Shown here piece by piece: positions 10,219 to 18,380 of a DNA stretch of 64,000 nt. Source of the stretch: Pseudoduganella aquatica (lineage in GTDB: Bacteria > Pseudomonadota > Gammaproteobacteria > Burkholderiales > Burkholderiaceae_D); assembly GCF_009857595.1 (NCBI RefSeq), contig NZ_WWCU01000001.1, positions 1 through 64,000 on the forward strand, read 5' to 3'. The notes beneath the pieces are model-generated. The model searched no databases and was not told where the DNA came from. It saw only the letters and a list, made by a program, of their open reading frames with translations. The number at the start of each line of letters is the position of its first letter. Position 1 is the stretch's first letter. A program made the translations under genes and the position numbers.

Positions 10219-11262
10219 GTGCTGACCTTCTACAACGAGCAGCACGGCCAGCACCAGGGCCGCTACGAAATCTTCCGTGGCGAAATGGTGCCCTGCTTCG
10301 AGAAGGCGGAGCGGGTCGACTCCGTGCTGGCCGAACTGGGCCGGCGCGGCCTGGGGCAGATCGTCACGCCGCACGGCGTGCCGCTGATGACGCTGGAGCG
10401 CGTGCACAGCCCGCGCTATCTGCAGTTCCTGCGCGGCGCCTGGAACGAATGGCTGGCGCTCGATCCGGCCAACGCCGGCAAGGACGCCTTCCCCGCCGTG
10501 TGGCCGGTGCGCTCGCTGCGCTCGGACATCGAACCGGATAATTTCTGCGCCAGGCTGGGCCTGTATTCCATGGACAGCGGCACGCCCATCACGGCCGGCA
10601 CCTGGACCGCCGCCAAGACCGGCGCCGACTGCGCCGTCAACGCGGCGCACGCGCTGCGCCTGGGCGAGCGCAGCACCTTCGCGCTGACGCGCCCTCCCGG
10701 CCACCACGCCGGGGCCGACTTCTACGGCGGCTACTGCTTCCTGAACAACGCCGCGCTGGCGGCCCAGCACCTGCTGGACGACGGCGCGCGCAAAGTCGCC
10801 ATCCTGGACATCGACTACCACCACGGCAACGGCACGCAGAGCATCTTCTACGACCGCAGCGACGTGCTGTTCGTCTCCATCCACGCCGACCCGCGCCAGG
10901 AATATCCCTTCTACCTGGGCCACGCCGACGAAACCGGCGCGGGCGCGGGTCTGGGCTTCAACGTCAACCTGCCGCTGCCCCACGGCACCGGCACGCAAGC
11001 CTGGTTCGCCGCGCTGGAGACCGCCTGCGTGCGCCTGCAGATGTATGCCCCGGAAGCGCTGGTGGTGTCGCTGGGCGTGGACACCTTCGCCGGCGACCCG
11101 CTGTCGCACTTCGCGCTGCAAAGCGCGGACTACCTGCGCATCGGCGAGCGCCTGGCCTGGCTCGGCCTGCCCACCGCCTTCGTGTTCGAGGGCGGCTACG
11201 CGGTGAAGGAACTGGGCGTGAACGTGGTCAATGTGCTGGAAGGCTTCGAGACAGCCTTGTAA
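10219..11262 (+). CDS. Histone-deacetylase-family amidohydrolase (acetylpolyamine amidohydrolase-like)
   Basis: Zinc-dependent deacetylase of the HDAC/acetylpolyamine amidohydrolase superfamily, 347 residues. Seen: the RPPGHHAG double histidine, GGYCFLNNAA, the zinc ligands Asp and His in ILDIDYHHGNGTQ, a third Asp in LGVDTFAGDP, and a Gly-Gly-Tyr (FEGGYAV) that supplies the transition-state tyrosine. These residues argue that it is active. The substrate is not readable from sequence; acetylated polyamines are the best guess from the bacterial subgroup. It starts with GTG at 10219, six bases after gshA, so it is probably co-transcribed with it. Confidence 0.9.
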   Translation: MLTFYNEQHGQHQGRYEIFRGEMVPCFEKAERVDSVLAELGRRGLGQIVTPHGVPLMTLERVHSPRYLQFLRGAWNEWLALDPANAGKDAFPAVWPVRSLRSDIEPDNFCARLGLYSMDSGTPITAGTWTAAKTGADCAVNAAHALRLGERSTFALTRPPGHHAGADFYGGYCFLNNAALAAQHLLDDGARKVAILDIDYHHGNGTQSIFYDRSDVLFVSIHADPRQEYPFYLGHADETGAGAGLGFNVNLPLPHGTGTQAWFAALETACVRLQMYAPEALVVSLGVDTFAGDPLSHFALQSADYLRIGERLAWLGLPTAFVFEGGYAVKELGVNVVNVLEGFETAL

Positions 11263-11362
11263 GCGCTGTACGCGCGCGCTCACGCCGATGCCGCAACAGC
11301 AGGCCCACGTTGCCGCCACCCTGCTAGACTAGGCGCCTCATTCCCTCACGACAGGAGACGCC

Positions 11363-11950
11363 ATGAAATTCAGCAGCAAACTGTTTGCAATCGCAGCCCT
11401 GGCCAGCGGCATGGCCAGCAATGGGGCCACTGCGGCGCCGGTCAGCTACGACGTCGATCCGCACCACACCTTCCCCAGCTTCGAAGCCGACCACATGGGC
11501 ATCTCCTTCTGGCGCGGGAAGATCAACAAGAACAGCGGCAAGATCGTGCTGGACCGCGAAGCCGGGCAAGGCACGGTCGATATCGCCATCGACCTGTCCA
11601 GCATCGATTTCGGCGAAGACCTGCTCAACAAATGGGCGCTCGGCAAAGACTTCTTCGACGTGAAAAAGCACGGCAAAACCGCGCGCTACAGCGGCAAGCT
11701 CAATCTCGCCAACGGCGACCCCACCGAAGTGCAGGGCCAGCTCACGCTGATGGGCGTAACCAGGCCGCTCACGCTCAAGCTGAACCGCTTCAAATGCATA
11801 CCGCACCCCATGCTCAAGCGCGAGCTGTGCGGGGCGGACGCCGCCGCCACCTTCAACCGCGAGGAGTTCGGCCTCGCGGCAGGCAAGGACTACGGCTTCT
11901 CGATGGATGTGGCCTTGCGCATCCAGGTGGAAGCGGTGGCGGCGAAGTAA
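11363..11950 (+). CDS. YceI family periplasmic lipocalin-like protein
   Basis: A 195-residue exported protein with an N-terminal Sec signal peptide (MKFSSKLFAIAALASGMA, cleavage likely near ATAA). The YceI fold is recognised by YDVDPHHTFPSFEADH, the strand pattern, and LTLMGVTRPLTLKL. YceI proteins bind polyisoprenoids or similar lipids and are often stress-induced; the ligand here is unknown. RBS AGGAGA lies at 11352-11357. It is monocistronic and convergent with rnk (16 bases between stops). Confidence 0.9.
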   Translation: MKFSSKLFAIAALASGMASNGATAAPVSYDVDPHHTFPSFEADHMGISFWRGKINKNSGKIVLDREAGQGTVDIAIDLSSIDFGEDLLNKWALGKDFFDVKKHGKTARYSGKLNLANGDPTEVQGQLTLMGVTRPLTLKLNRFKCIPHPMLKRELCGADAAATFNREEFGLAAGKDYGFSMDVALRIQVEAVAAK

Positions 11951-11966
11951 GGCGCAGGCGCCCGGC

Positions 11967-12374
11967 TCAGCGGTGCAGCTCGCCGGCGCGCTCCGGCTGG
12001 TACAGCACGTCCAGCACGGTGAGCTTGAAGGCGGCGCCGTCGGGACGCGTCCAGTCGATGGAGTCGCCGGCCGCCAGGCCGATCAGGGCGTTGCCGACCG
12101 GCGCCAGCACCGAGATGCGGTCGTCGCCGGGACGCATGTCCTTGGGATAGGCCAGCGTGAGCGTGAATTCCTCGGCCGGCTGGTCCAGCGCAAAGCGCAC
12201 GCGCGAGTTCATGGTGACGACGTCCGGCGGCATGTCGGCCGGTTCCACCAGCTCGGCGCGCGACAGTTCTTCCAGCAGTGCATGGCGGGCGGCCGACTGC
12301 GCGGACGGCAGCGCGTCCAGCAGCGTCTCAAGGCGGTCCATGTCGACGGACGACACAACGATATTGGGTCTCAT
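11967..12374 (-). CDS. rnk: Rnk-like nucleoside diphosphate kinase regulator (GreA/GreB C-terminal domain)
   Basis: A 135-residue RNA-polymerase-binding protein of the Rnk family. It has a short N-terminal helical region (about residues 1-45) and a GreA/B-type C-terminal domain: VTMNSRVRF, then GDDRISVLAPVGNALIGLAAGDSI. It lacks the long coiled coil of GreA, as expected for Rnk. Start ATG 12374 is chosen because GGAG lies 8 bases upstream on the coding strand; an upstream in-frame start would precede this RBS. It is monocistronic. Confidence 0.85.
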   Translation of the reverse strand: MRPNIVVSSVDMDRLETLLDALPSAQSAARHALLEELSRAELVEPADMPPDVVTMNSRVRFALDQPAEEFTLTLAYPKDMRPGDDRISVLAPVGNALIGLAAGDSIDWTRPDGAAFKLTVLDVLYQPERAGELHR

Positions 12375-12581
12375 GATGTAACTCCACAAATGTCAGGAAA
12401 AAGGCAAGGCAGTTGGAGAGCGGCCCGGAGGGAGGGAAGACGGCGTCTTCCTGGCGTTCCCGCCGGGCCTCAGGAAAGGCCGGCGAGATCACGCGCGTGC
12501 GCGCGCCAGCCTTCGTCGCACAGGGGCGAAGGGGCGCAGCAATACGGGCGGTTACTCGGCAGGGTCATGAGGATCAGGATA

Positions 12582-12596
12582 TCGGGACTGTCCCGA
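12582..12596. repeat. Short perfect palindrome downstream of the TetR gene
   Basis: TCGGGAC-T-GTCCCGA, 7-base arms with a 1-base centre, 16 bases after the tetR-family stop. There is no T-run on either side, so it is not a clear intrinsic terminator. The rest of 12375-12581, between rnk and tetR, shows no gene that I can support. Confidence 0.4.
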
Positions 12597-12611
12597 GTAT
12601 AACCGCTTTGT

Positions 12612-13247
12612 TCAGACGCGGGCCGGCGCCGGCCAGGCGCCCATGGCCAGCGCCACCACTTCCAGCAGTTTCTTGCGGCCGGCGCCGTCGCGCGCCTGCA
12701 AGGTCATGCCTTCGATCACCGTGTAGTAGAAGCGCGCCAGCGCCGCCGCGCCGGTGTCGGCCGGCAGTTCGCCGGCGTCGATGCCGCGCGCGATCCAGCG
12801 GCCGATACCGGCCTCCACTTCGGCGCGGCGCCCGCGCAACAGTTCCTGCACTTTGGCCGCCGCCGGCGAGCCGTTGACGGCGGACGCGATCACCATGCAT
12901 CCCGGGGGTTGTCCGGCGCGCGTCAGCTCGATGGCGTTGCTCTTCAGGAGCTGCTCCACCGTGCTGCGCGCGCTCTGGCCCTGCGCGAACACCGCCTCCG
13001 CATTGCCCGGACCGGCCGCGTAGCGTTCCACCGCCTCCAGGAACAGGCGCTCCTTGTCGCCGAAGGCCGAGTACAGGCTGGGCGGCGTGATCCCCATGGC
13101 CTGCGTGAGGTCGCTGATGGACGTGGATTCATAGCCATGCCGCCAGAACAGCAGCATGGCTTTTTCCAGGGCGGCGTCGCGGTCGAAGGACAGCGGACGC
13201 CCGCGAACGCGGACCGGCGGGGTGGCGGGAGCGGTTTCTTTTTTCAT
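12612..13247 (-). CDS. TetR/AcrR family transcriptional repressor
   Basis: A 211-residue regulator. The N-terminal helix-turn-helix covers about residues 20-65 (ALEKAMLLFWRHGYESTSISDLTQAMGITPPSLYSAFGDKERLF). The C-terminal ligand-binding domain resembles the TetR_C family seen in YxaF/LmrA-type regulators. It is divergent from the exported hydrolase gene at 13354. Its start codon lies inside one of two near-identical palindromic sites (13244-13261 and 13307-13324), which predicts autorepression and control of the two hydrolases. ATG 13247 (MKKETAP) is preferred over an in-frame start at 13268 because the latter precedes the operator. Confidence 0.9.
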   Translation of the reverse strand: MKKETAPATPPVRVRGRPLSFDRDAALEKAMLLFWRHGYESTSISDLTQAMGITPPSLYSAFGDKERLFLEAVERYAAGPGNAEAVFAQGQSARSTVEQLLKSNAIELTRAGQPPGCMVIASAVNGSPAAAKVQELLRGRRAEVEAGIGRWIARGIDAGELPADTGAAALARFYYTVIEGMTLQARDGAGRKKLLEVVALAMGAWPAPARV

Positions 13248-13261
13248 AGTGATCGATATTA
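13244..13261. promoter_or_regulatory. TetR operator 1 (overlaps tetR start codon)
   Basis: TCATAGTGATCGATATTA; the dyad matches in 6 of 9 positions. It shares CATAGTGATCG with the second site, 63 bases away measured repeat to repeat, which is close to six helical turns. It contains the start codon of the TetR gene. Confidence 0.7.
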
Positions 13262-13306
13262 AATACATTGACAGCGCATTGCAAGCGGAATATATTTCAT
13301 CTAATT

Positions 13307-13324
13307 ACATAGTGATCGCTATGT
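13307..13324. promoter_or_regulatory. TetR operator 2
   Basis: ACATAGTGATCGCTATGT, a palindrome matching in 8 of 9 positions, 30 bases before the ATG of the downstream hydrolase. It is the better of the two copies and is well placed to block transcription or early elongation of the hydrolase operon. Confidence 0.75.
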
Positions 13325-13353
13325 ATATCAAGTCAATCGACCCGGAGAAACCC

Positions 13354-14364
13354 ATGAAATCCCCTATCGGCGCCCTGCGCGCCATCGCCATTGCCGCCGC
13401 CATCGCCGCTACCGGCACGCTGGCCCCGCCTGCCGCCCACGCTGCGCAACCAGCCAAGATCAGCAAGGCCGAACTGAGCGACACCGCACTGGTGAAATCC
13501 CTGCCCGGCTTCAGCAACGGCTACGCCGAAGTGAACGGCACCCGCCTGCACTACGTGGAAGGCGGCAAGGGCGAAACGCTAGTGCTGCTGCCGGGCTGGC
13601 CGCAGACCTGGTGGGCCTTCCACAAGATCATGCCGGAGCTGTCCAAACACTACCGCGTGATCGCGCTGGACCTGCGCGGCATGGGCGGCTCGGCCAAGCC
13701 GGAAGGCGGCTACGACAAGAAGAACATGGCCAAGGACGTGCTGGAACTGCTGAAGCAGAAAGGCATCGAGAAAGCCCACATCGCGGGCCACGACATCGGC
13801 GCGCAAGTGGCGTGGAGCTACGCCGCCAACTTCCCGCAGGCGACCGGCAAGCTGGTGATGATGGATGTGCCGCATCCGGACCAGGGCCTGTACAGCTGGC
13901 CCATCCTGCCGGGCGTGGGCACCTTCAACGAGAAGATCGACGAGCGCGCGCCTTTCGCCTGGTGGTTCGCCTTCCATCAGGTAAAAGGCCTGCCAGAAAA
14001 ACTGCTGGCCGGCCGCGTGCACCTGGAGCAGGAATGGTTCTTCACCTATCTGCTGAAGGATGAAGCGGCGCTGTCGCCGAAAGACCGCGCCATCTACGCC
14101 AGCGCCTACAACAGCGCGGACGCCATCCGCGCCGGCAACGCCTGGTACCAGGCCTTCCCGCAGGACATCGTGGATGAGAAGGAATACAAGAAGCTGGAGA
14201 TGCCGGTGCTGGGCATTGCCGGTCCGGGCTACGGCTGGCTGAGCTCCACGCTGGCGGCCAAGGCCAGCAACGCGCGCACCATCCGCCTGGAAAACAGCGG
14301 CCACTTCGTGCAGGAAGAAGCGCCCGCCGACACCACCAGGCACATGATTGAATTCCTGAAGTAA
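13354..14364 (+). CDS. Exported alpha/beta hydrolase, epoxide hydrolase/dehalogenase-like
   Basis: A 336-residue hydrolase with a Sec signal peptide (ALRAIAIAAAIAATGTLAPP, cleavage near AHAAQ). The alpha/beta fold shows the oxyanion loop PGWPQTWW, the nucleophile elbow GHDIGAQ with Asp as nucleophile (as in epoxide hydrolases and haloalkane dehalogenases, not esterases), and the catalytic His in ENSGHFVQEE. Start ATG 13354 has GGAGAAA upstream; the frame stays open upstream through the operator region but should not be translated. It lies 10 bases ahead of a second hydrolase and is under the TetR operators. The substrate is unknown. Confidence 0.88.
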   Translation: MKSPIGALRAIAIAAAIAATGTLAPPAAHAAQPAKISKAELSDTALVKSLPGFSNGYAEVNGTRLHYVEGGKGETLVLLPGWPQTWWAFHKIMPELSKHYRVIALDLRGMGGSAKPEGGYDKKNMAKDVLELLKQKGIEKAHIAGHDIGAQVAWSYAANFPQATGKLVMMDVPHPDQGLYSWPILPGVGTFNEKIDERAPFAWWFAFHQVKGLPEKLLAGRVHLEQEWFFTYLLKDEAALSPKDRAIYASAYNSADAIRAGNAWYQAFPQDIVDEKEYKKLEMPVLGIAGPGYGWLSSTLAAKASNARTIRLENSGHFVQEEAPADTTRHMIEFLK

Positions 14365-14374
14365 GGGGAGCACC

Positions 14375-15664
14375 ATGGACCGCAACCACTCGGTGCCGGC
14401 CAATCCACAACGGCGCCTTTTGCTGCGCGCTGTAGGCGCGGTTGCCGGCATGTCCGGCGCCTTCGCTGCGCTGGGCAGCAGCATGCTGGCAGCGCCGCTG
14501 GCGGCCGAGCTGGCGGATGGCGCCAGGACCGGCGCAGGCAGCGACGCCATCGTGCCATTCCGGATTGCGGTCCCACAGCAGCAGCTGGACGACCTGAAAC
14601 AGCGGCTGGCGCGCACGCGCTGGCCGGATGCGGAAACCTCCGGCGACTGGCGCCAGGGCGTGCCGCTGGCGACCGCCCAGGCGCTGGCGGCGTACTGGCA
14701 AGGCGAGTACGACTGGCGCAGCTTCGAGCGCCGGCTGAACGCCTTCCCGCAATTCCGCACCGAAATCGACGGCCTGGGCATCCACTTCCTGCACGTGCGC
14801 TCGAAGCACGCCGGCGCGCTGCCACTGCTGCTCACGCACGGCTGGCCGGGATCCATCGTCGAATTCCTGAAGATCATTCCCATGCTGACTGACCCGGAAG
14901 CGCACGGCGGCAAGGCCGAAGACGCCTTCCACGTCATCATTCCTTCCTTGCCCGGCTTCGGCTTCTCCGACAAGCCGCGCGGCGCAGGCTGGAACCTGAT
15001 GCGCACCGGCCAGGCCTGGGCCACGCTGATGGCGCGCCTGGGCTACAAGAAGTGGGTGGCGCAAGGCGGCGACTGGGGCGCTGGCGTGACCACGGTGCTG
15101 GGTCATCTGCGCCCGCCCGGCCTGGCCGGCATCCACCTGAACTGGCAGTTCGTTTTCCCCGAGAAGATGCCCGAGGTGCTGAGCAAGGAAGAGCAGCGCG
15201 CAGTCGATGGCGCCAATCGCTTCCTCCACGAAGGCTCGGGCTATTTCCGCATGCAGGCCACGCGCCCGCAAACCATAGGCTACGCGCTGGACGATTCGCC
15301 GGTGGCGCTGATGGCCTTCATCTACGACAAATTCCGCGACTGGACCGGCCCGGCCTCCACGCTCACGCGCGACGAGTTGCTGGACAATATCAGCCTGTAC
15401 TGGCTGACCGGCACCGGCGCCTCATCGGCGCGCATCTACTGGGAGAACGCGAACGGCAGCTTCTCGGGCGGCAAGCTGTCGCTGCCGGTGGCGGCGTCCG
15501 TGTTCCAGCACGAGATCTACCGCGCGCCGGAAAGCTGGGCGCGGCAGACCTATTCGCAGCTGGTGTACTGGAACGAGGTGGGCAAAGGCGGCCATTTCGC
15601 CGCCTTCGAACAGCCCGCGCTGTTTGTGCGGGAACTGCGCGCGGGCTTCCGTCCCATGCGCTAG
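14375..15664 (+). CDS. Exported epoxide hydrolase, microsomal (EHN-domain) type
   Basis: A 429-residue protein. A twin-arginine-like leader (NPQRRLLLRAVGAVAG) suggests export by Tat or Sec. An epoxide-hydrolase N-terminal domain follows (about residues 58-165: FRIAVPQQQLDDLKQRLARTRW). The hydrolase core has HGWPGS, nucleophile Asp in QGGDWGAG, and His in GKGGHFAAFEQP. The acid residue is probably the Asp or Glu before GYALDDSP, which I could not fix. It is co-transcribed with the preceding hydrolase (10-base gap, GGGGAG RBS). Its stop codon overlaps the convergent MFS gene stop at CTAG 15661-15664. Confidence 0.88.
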   Translation: MDRNHSVPANPQRRLLLRAVGAVAGMSGAFAALGSSMLAAPLAAELADGARTGAGSDAIVPFRIAVPQQQLDDLKQRLARTRWPDAETSGDWRQGVPLATAQALAAYWQGEYDWRSFERRLNAFPQFRTEIDGLGIHFLHVRSKHAGALPLLLTHGWPGSIVEFLKIIPMLTDPEAHGGKAEDAFHVIIPSLPGFGFSDKPRGAGWNLMRTGQAWATLMARLGYKKWVAQGGDWGAGVTTVLGHLRPPGLAGIHLNWQFVFPEKMPEVLSKEEQRAVDGANRFLHEGSGYFRMQATRPQTIGYALDDSPVALMAFIYDKFRDWTGPASTLTRDELLDNISLYWLTGTGASSARIYWENANGSFSGGKLSLPVAASVFQHEIYRAPESWARQTYSQLVYWNEVGKGGHFAAFEQPALFVRELRAGFRPMR

Positions 15665-16851
15665 GCGGCGGCCGGCTGGCGCCGCAATGTAGGCGCCCAG
15701 GCCAGCAGTCCGGCCAGCGCCAGCAGCATCTGTCCGGCAGCCAGCGCCAGCATCGAATGCTCCAGCGCGGGCGCCAGCACCGCCGTCACCGCGGCGGCCA
15801 GCATCACCATCGAGAAGGACTGCATGGATGCCGCCACGCCGCGCGTGTTCGGGAACAGGTCCAGCACCATCAGCGTCAGTCCCGGCGATGCCAGCGACAT
15901 GCCGAAACCATAGAAGAAGATGGGCATCACGCTCCACGGCAGGGACGGCGGGAACGCGGCGTGGTAGGCCACGTTGGCAACCGTGGCGGCCAGCAGGATG
16001 GCGTAGCCGGCGGCGATCTGCCCGCGTAGGCTCAATTTTTCCGCCAGCCGTCCGGCCGCATACGAGCCAAGGAAGATGCCGCCGACCATGGGAATGAACT
16101 GCCAGCCGAACTGGCTCGCGCCCAGGCCCAGGTGCCGGCCCACAATGGCAGGCGCCGCCGCCACGAACAGGAACAGGCCGCCGAAGTTGAAGGCGATGGC
16201 GGCCGAGCCGCGCTGGAAGTCCACCGAGCGGAATACCGCCAGATAGCTGCGCAGCATGCCGGCCGCCTGCAAGGGCTGGCGCTGCGCCGCCGGCAGCGTC
16301 TCGGGCAGATGGCGGTAGCAATACCAAAGCAGCAGCACGGTGTAGGCGCTCAGGAAGGCAAAGATGGCGCGCCACTGGAAGGCCGTCACGATCCAGCCGC
16401 CCAGTACCGGCGCCAAGGCCGGGGACAGCGAGAAGATCATGCTCACCAGCGCAAGCATGCGGGCGGCCTGCGTCCCTTCATACAGGTCGCGCACCATGGC
16501 GCGGCCCACCACCGTGCCGGCGCCCGCCGCGACACCCTGCAGGGTGCGGAAGGCGGTCAGCCAGCCGATGTCCGGCGCTAGCGCGCTGCCCAGCGAGGCG
16601 GCGCCGAATACCACCAGCGAAGCGAGTATCACCTTGCGGCGGCCCAGCGCGTCGGCCAGCGCACCATGCCACAAGCTCATGGCGGCAAAGGAGAACAGGT
16701 AGGCGCTCAGCGTGAACTGCACCTGCTGCGTTCCGGTGTGCAGGGAGCTGCGGATATTGTCGAATGCGGGCAAATAGGCATCCACCGAGAGCGGCCCCAG
16801 CAAGGCGAGGCCGCCCAGCAGGAAGGCGATGGTGCGCGGATGGCTGCTCAT
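15661..16851 (-). CDS. MFS drug exporter, Bcr/CflA family
   Basis: A 396-residue inner-membrane transporter with about 12 predicted helices. The Bcr/CflA group signature is seen: LLGPLSVDAYLPAF in helix 1, LADALGRRKVI (motif A between helices 2 and 3) and RTLQGVAAGAGTVVGRAMVRD in helix 4. It probably exports drugs or small toxic compounds by proton antiport. The start ATG 16851 overlaps the stop of the GST gene (ATGA), so the two are coupled. The frame extends further upstream only as overlap with the GST gene. Confidence 0.9.
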   Translation of the reverse strand: MSSHPRTIAFLLGGLALLGPLSVDAYLPAFDNIRSSLHTGTQQVQFTLSAYLFSFAAMSLWHGALADALGRRKVILASLVVFGAASLGSALAPDIGWLTAFRTLQGVAAGAGTVVGRAMVRDLYEGTQAARMLALVSMIFSLSPALAPVLGGWIVTAFQWRAIFAFLSAYTVLLLWYCYRHLPETLPAAQRQPLQAAGMLRSYLAVFRSVDFQRGSAAIAFNFGGLFLFVAAAPAIVGRHLGLGASQFGWQFIPMVGGIFLGSYAAGRLAEKLSLRGQIAAGYAILLAATVANVAYHAAFPPSLPWSVMPIFFYGFGMSLASPGLTLMVLDLFPNTRGVAASMQSFSMVMLAAAVTAVLAPALEHSMLALAAGQMLLALAGLLAWAPTLRRQPAAA

Positions 16852-17471
16852 CGCATGCCACGCTGCACGGCGGGACGACTGCCCACCAGTTCCATCCAGC
16901 GCAGCAGCGCAGGCTTGGTGCCGATGCGCTCGGCCAGCACTTCGGCCAGGAAGGTGGACGCGGTCACGGCCCAGGGGTAGGCGGCGATGTCGGCGATGCT
17001 GTATTCGTCGCCCGCCAGGTAGCGGCTTTCCGCCAGGCGCTTGTCCATGACCGACAGCAGCCGGTCGGCCTCGGCGAGGAAGCGCGCGCTGGCGGCCGCC
17101 GACTTCTCCTGGGCGAATTTCTCGAAGTAGCCCAGCTGGCCCAGCATGGGACCCAGGCCGCCCATTTGCCAGTTCAGCCATTCCAGCGTCTTGTAGCGCG
17201 CAGCGCCGCCGGCGGGCAGGAAGCGCCCGTGGCGCTCGGCCAGATAGGTGAGGATGGCGCCGCTTTCAAACACGGACAGCGGCCCGCCCTCCGCGCCGTG
17301 GTCGACGATGGCGGGAATCTTGTTGTTGGGGGAAATGGCTAGGAAGCCCGGCGTGAACTGCTCGTTGCGGCCAAGGTTGACCGAAATGCTCTCGTAGGCG
17401 AGGCCCAGTTCTTCCAGCAGGATGGCGACTTTGCGGCCATTCGGCGTGGTCCAGGTGTAGAAGGAAATCAT
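16848..17471 (-). CDS. Glutathione S-transferase (Yfcg/Ure2p-like)
   Basis: A 207-residue cytosolic protein. The N-terminal thioredoxin-like domain (about residues 1-80) begins MISFYTWTTPNGRKVAILLEELGL; NNKIPAIVD has the cis-Pro and VFESGAILTYLAE the glutathione-binding Glu-Ser. The C-terminal helical domain ends near residue 200. TPNG at the catalytic position resembles the Yfcg/nu-class group with Thr/Asn rather than Ser or Tyr. Start ATG 17471 has a GGAG RBS. It is coupled to the MFS gene downstream. A strong minus-strand terminator lies just 26 bases upstream, which leaves little room for its own promoter. Confidence 0.9.
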   Translation of the reverse strand: MISFYTWTTPNGRKVAILLEELGLAYESISVNLGRNEQFTPGFLAISPNNKIPAIVDHGAEGGPLSVFESGAILTYLAERHGRFLPAGGAARYKTLEWLNWQMGGLGPMLGQLGYFEKFAQEKSAAASARFLAEADRLLSVMDKRLAESRYLAGDEYSIADIAAYPWAVTASTFLAEVLAERIGTKPALLRWMELVGSRPAVQRGMR

Positions 17472-17496
17472 GGTGTGCTCCGGAAGGCAGGACAAG

Positions 17497-17520
17497 AAAA
17501 AGGGCCGGCACTGCCGGCCC
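17497..17520 (-). terminator. Intrinsic terminator between SDR and GST genes
   Basis: On the minus strand GGGCCGGCA and TGCCGGCCC form a 9-base stem (7 with a 5-base loop), followed by TTTTT. It lies 28 bases after the SDR stop and 26 bases before the GST start codon. Confidence 0.8.
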
Positions 17521-17548
17521 CGTGGGGATCAGACGGAAAGAGGCGCGA

Positions 17549-18313
17549 TCAGATCTGCGCGATGCCGCCGTCGACGAACAGCTCGATGCCGTTGATGAAG
17601 CTGCTGTCGTCCGACGCCAGGAAGGTCACGGCCTTGGCCACTTCGGCAGGCTGGCCCAGGCGGCCGATCGGCACCAGCGTGGCCAGGTGTCCCAGCAAAC
17701 CGGATTGATGCTCTTCCGGCACCAGGCCGGCCAGGCCGGGCGTATGCACCGGACCAGGGCTGACGGCGTTGACGCGGATATTGCGCGGTTTCAGGTCCAG
17801 CAGCCAGTTGCGGGCGAAGTTGCGCACGGCGGCCTTGCTGGCGCTGTACACGCTGAAGTTCTCGGTGCCCTGCACCGAGGTGGTGGAGGCGGTCAGTATC
17901 ACCGAGCTGCCATCCTTCAGCAGGCGCAGCGCTTTTTGCACGGTGAACAGCGTGCCCTTGACGTTGACGTCGAAGATGCGGTCGAAGTGCTCTTCGGTGA
18001 CGTCGGCCAGCGGCATCATGTCGCCGCCGCCGGCGTTGGCGAACAGCACGTCAAGGTGGCCGCTGCGCGCTTCGATTTCAGCGTAGATGCGGTCCAGGTC
18101 TTCCAGCTTGGCGACGTCGCCCTGGATGCCGTAAGCGGCGGCGCCGGTGGCGGTGATGGTGGCCACGGCTGCATCCAGCTCGGCCTGGCGGCGGCCAGTG
18201 ATGTAGACGGTCGCGCCTTGCGCTGCGAAGTCCTGTGCCGAAGCCAGGCCGATGCCGGTGGTGCCGCCGGTGACCAGTGCGATTTTGCCTGCCAGTTTCT
18301 GTGCGTTGCTCAT
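17549..18313 (-). CDS. Short-chain dehydrogenase/reductase
   Basis: A 254-residue classical SDR using NAD(P). The cofactor motif is TGGTTGIG (residues 15-22), with NAGG near residue 92, the active-site Ser in ILTASTTS and the YSASK catalytic Tyr/Lys motif. The Arg-Arg after the second strand (ITGRRQAEL) hints at NADPH. It is divergently transcribed from a LysR regulator with a shared inverted repeat between them, a layout typical for LysR-controlled oxidoreductases. The substrate cannot be read from the sequence. Confidence 0.92.
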   Translation of the reverse strand: MSNAQKLAGKIALVTGGTTGIGLASAQDFAAQGATVYITGRRQAELDAAVATITATGAAAYGIQGDVAKLEDLDRIYAEIEARSGHLDVLFANAGGGDMMPLADVTEEHFDRIFDVNVKGTLFTVQKALRLLKDGSSVILTASTTSVQGTENFSVYSASKAAVRNFARNWLLDLKPRNIRVNAVSPGPVHTPGLAGLVPEEHQSGLLGHLATLVPIGRLGQPAEVAKAVTFLASDDSSFINGIELFVDGGIAQI

Positions 18314-18380
18314 TTCAGTGCTCCTTTAAGTGGATGAATGTGTTTGACGACGGAATCCACTTTACGCTCGCTGGATTATT

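Noticed and set aside
13156-13353. Upstream extension of the first exported hydrolase
   Set aside because: The frame is open through the tetR coding region and operators, but the signal peptide and RBS fix ATG 13354.
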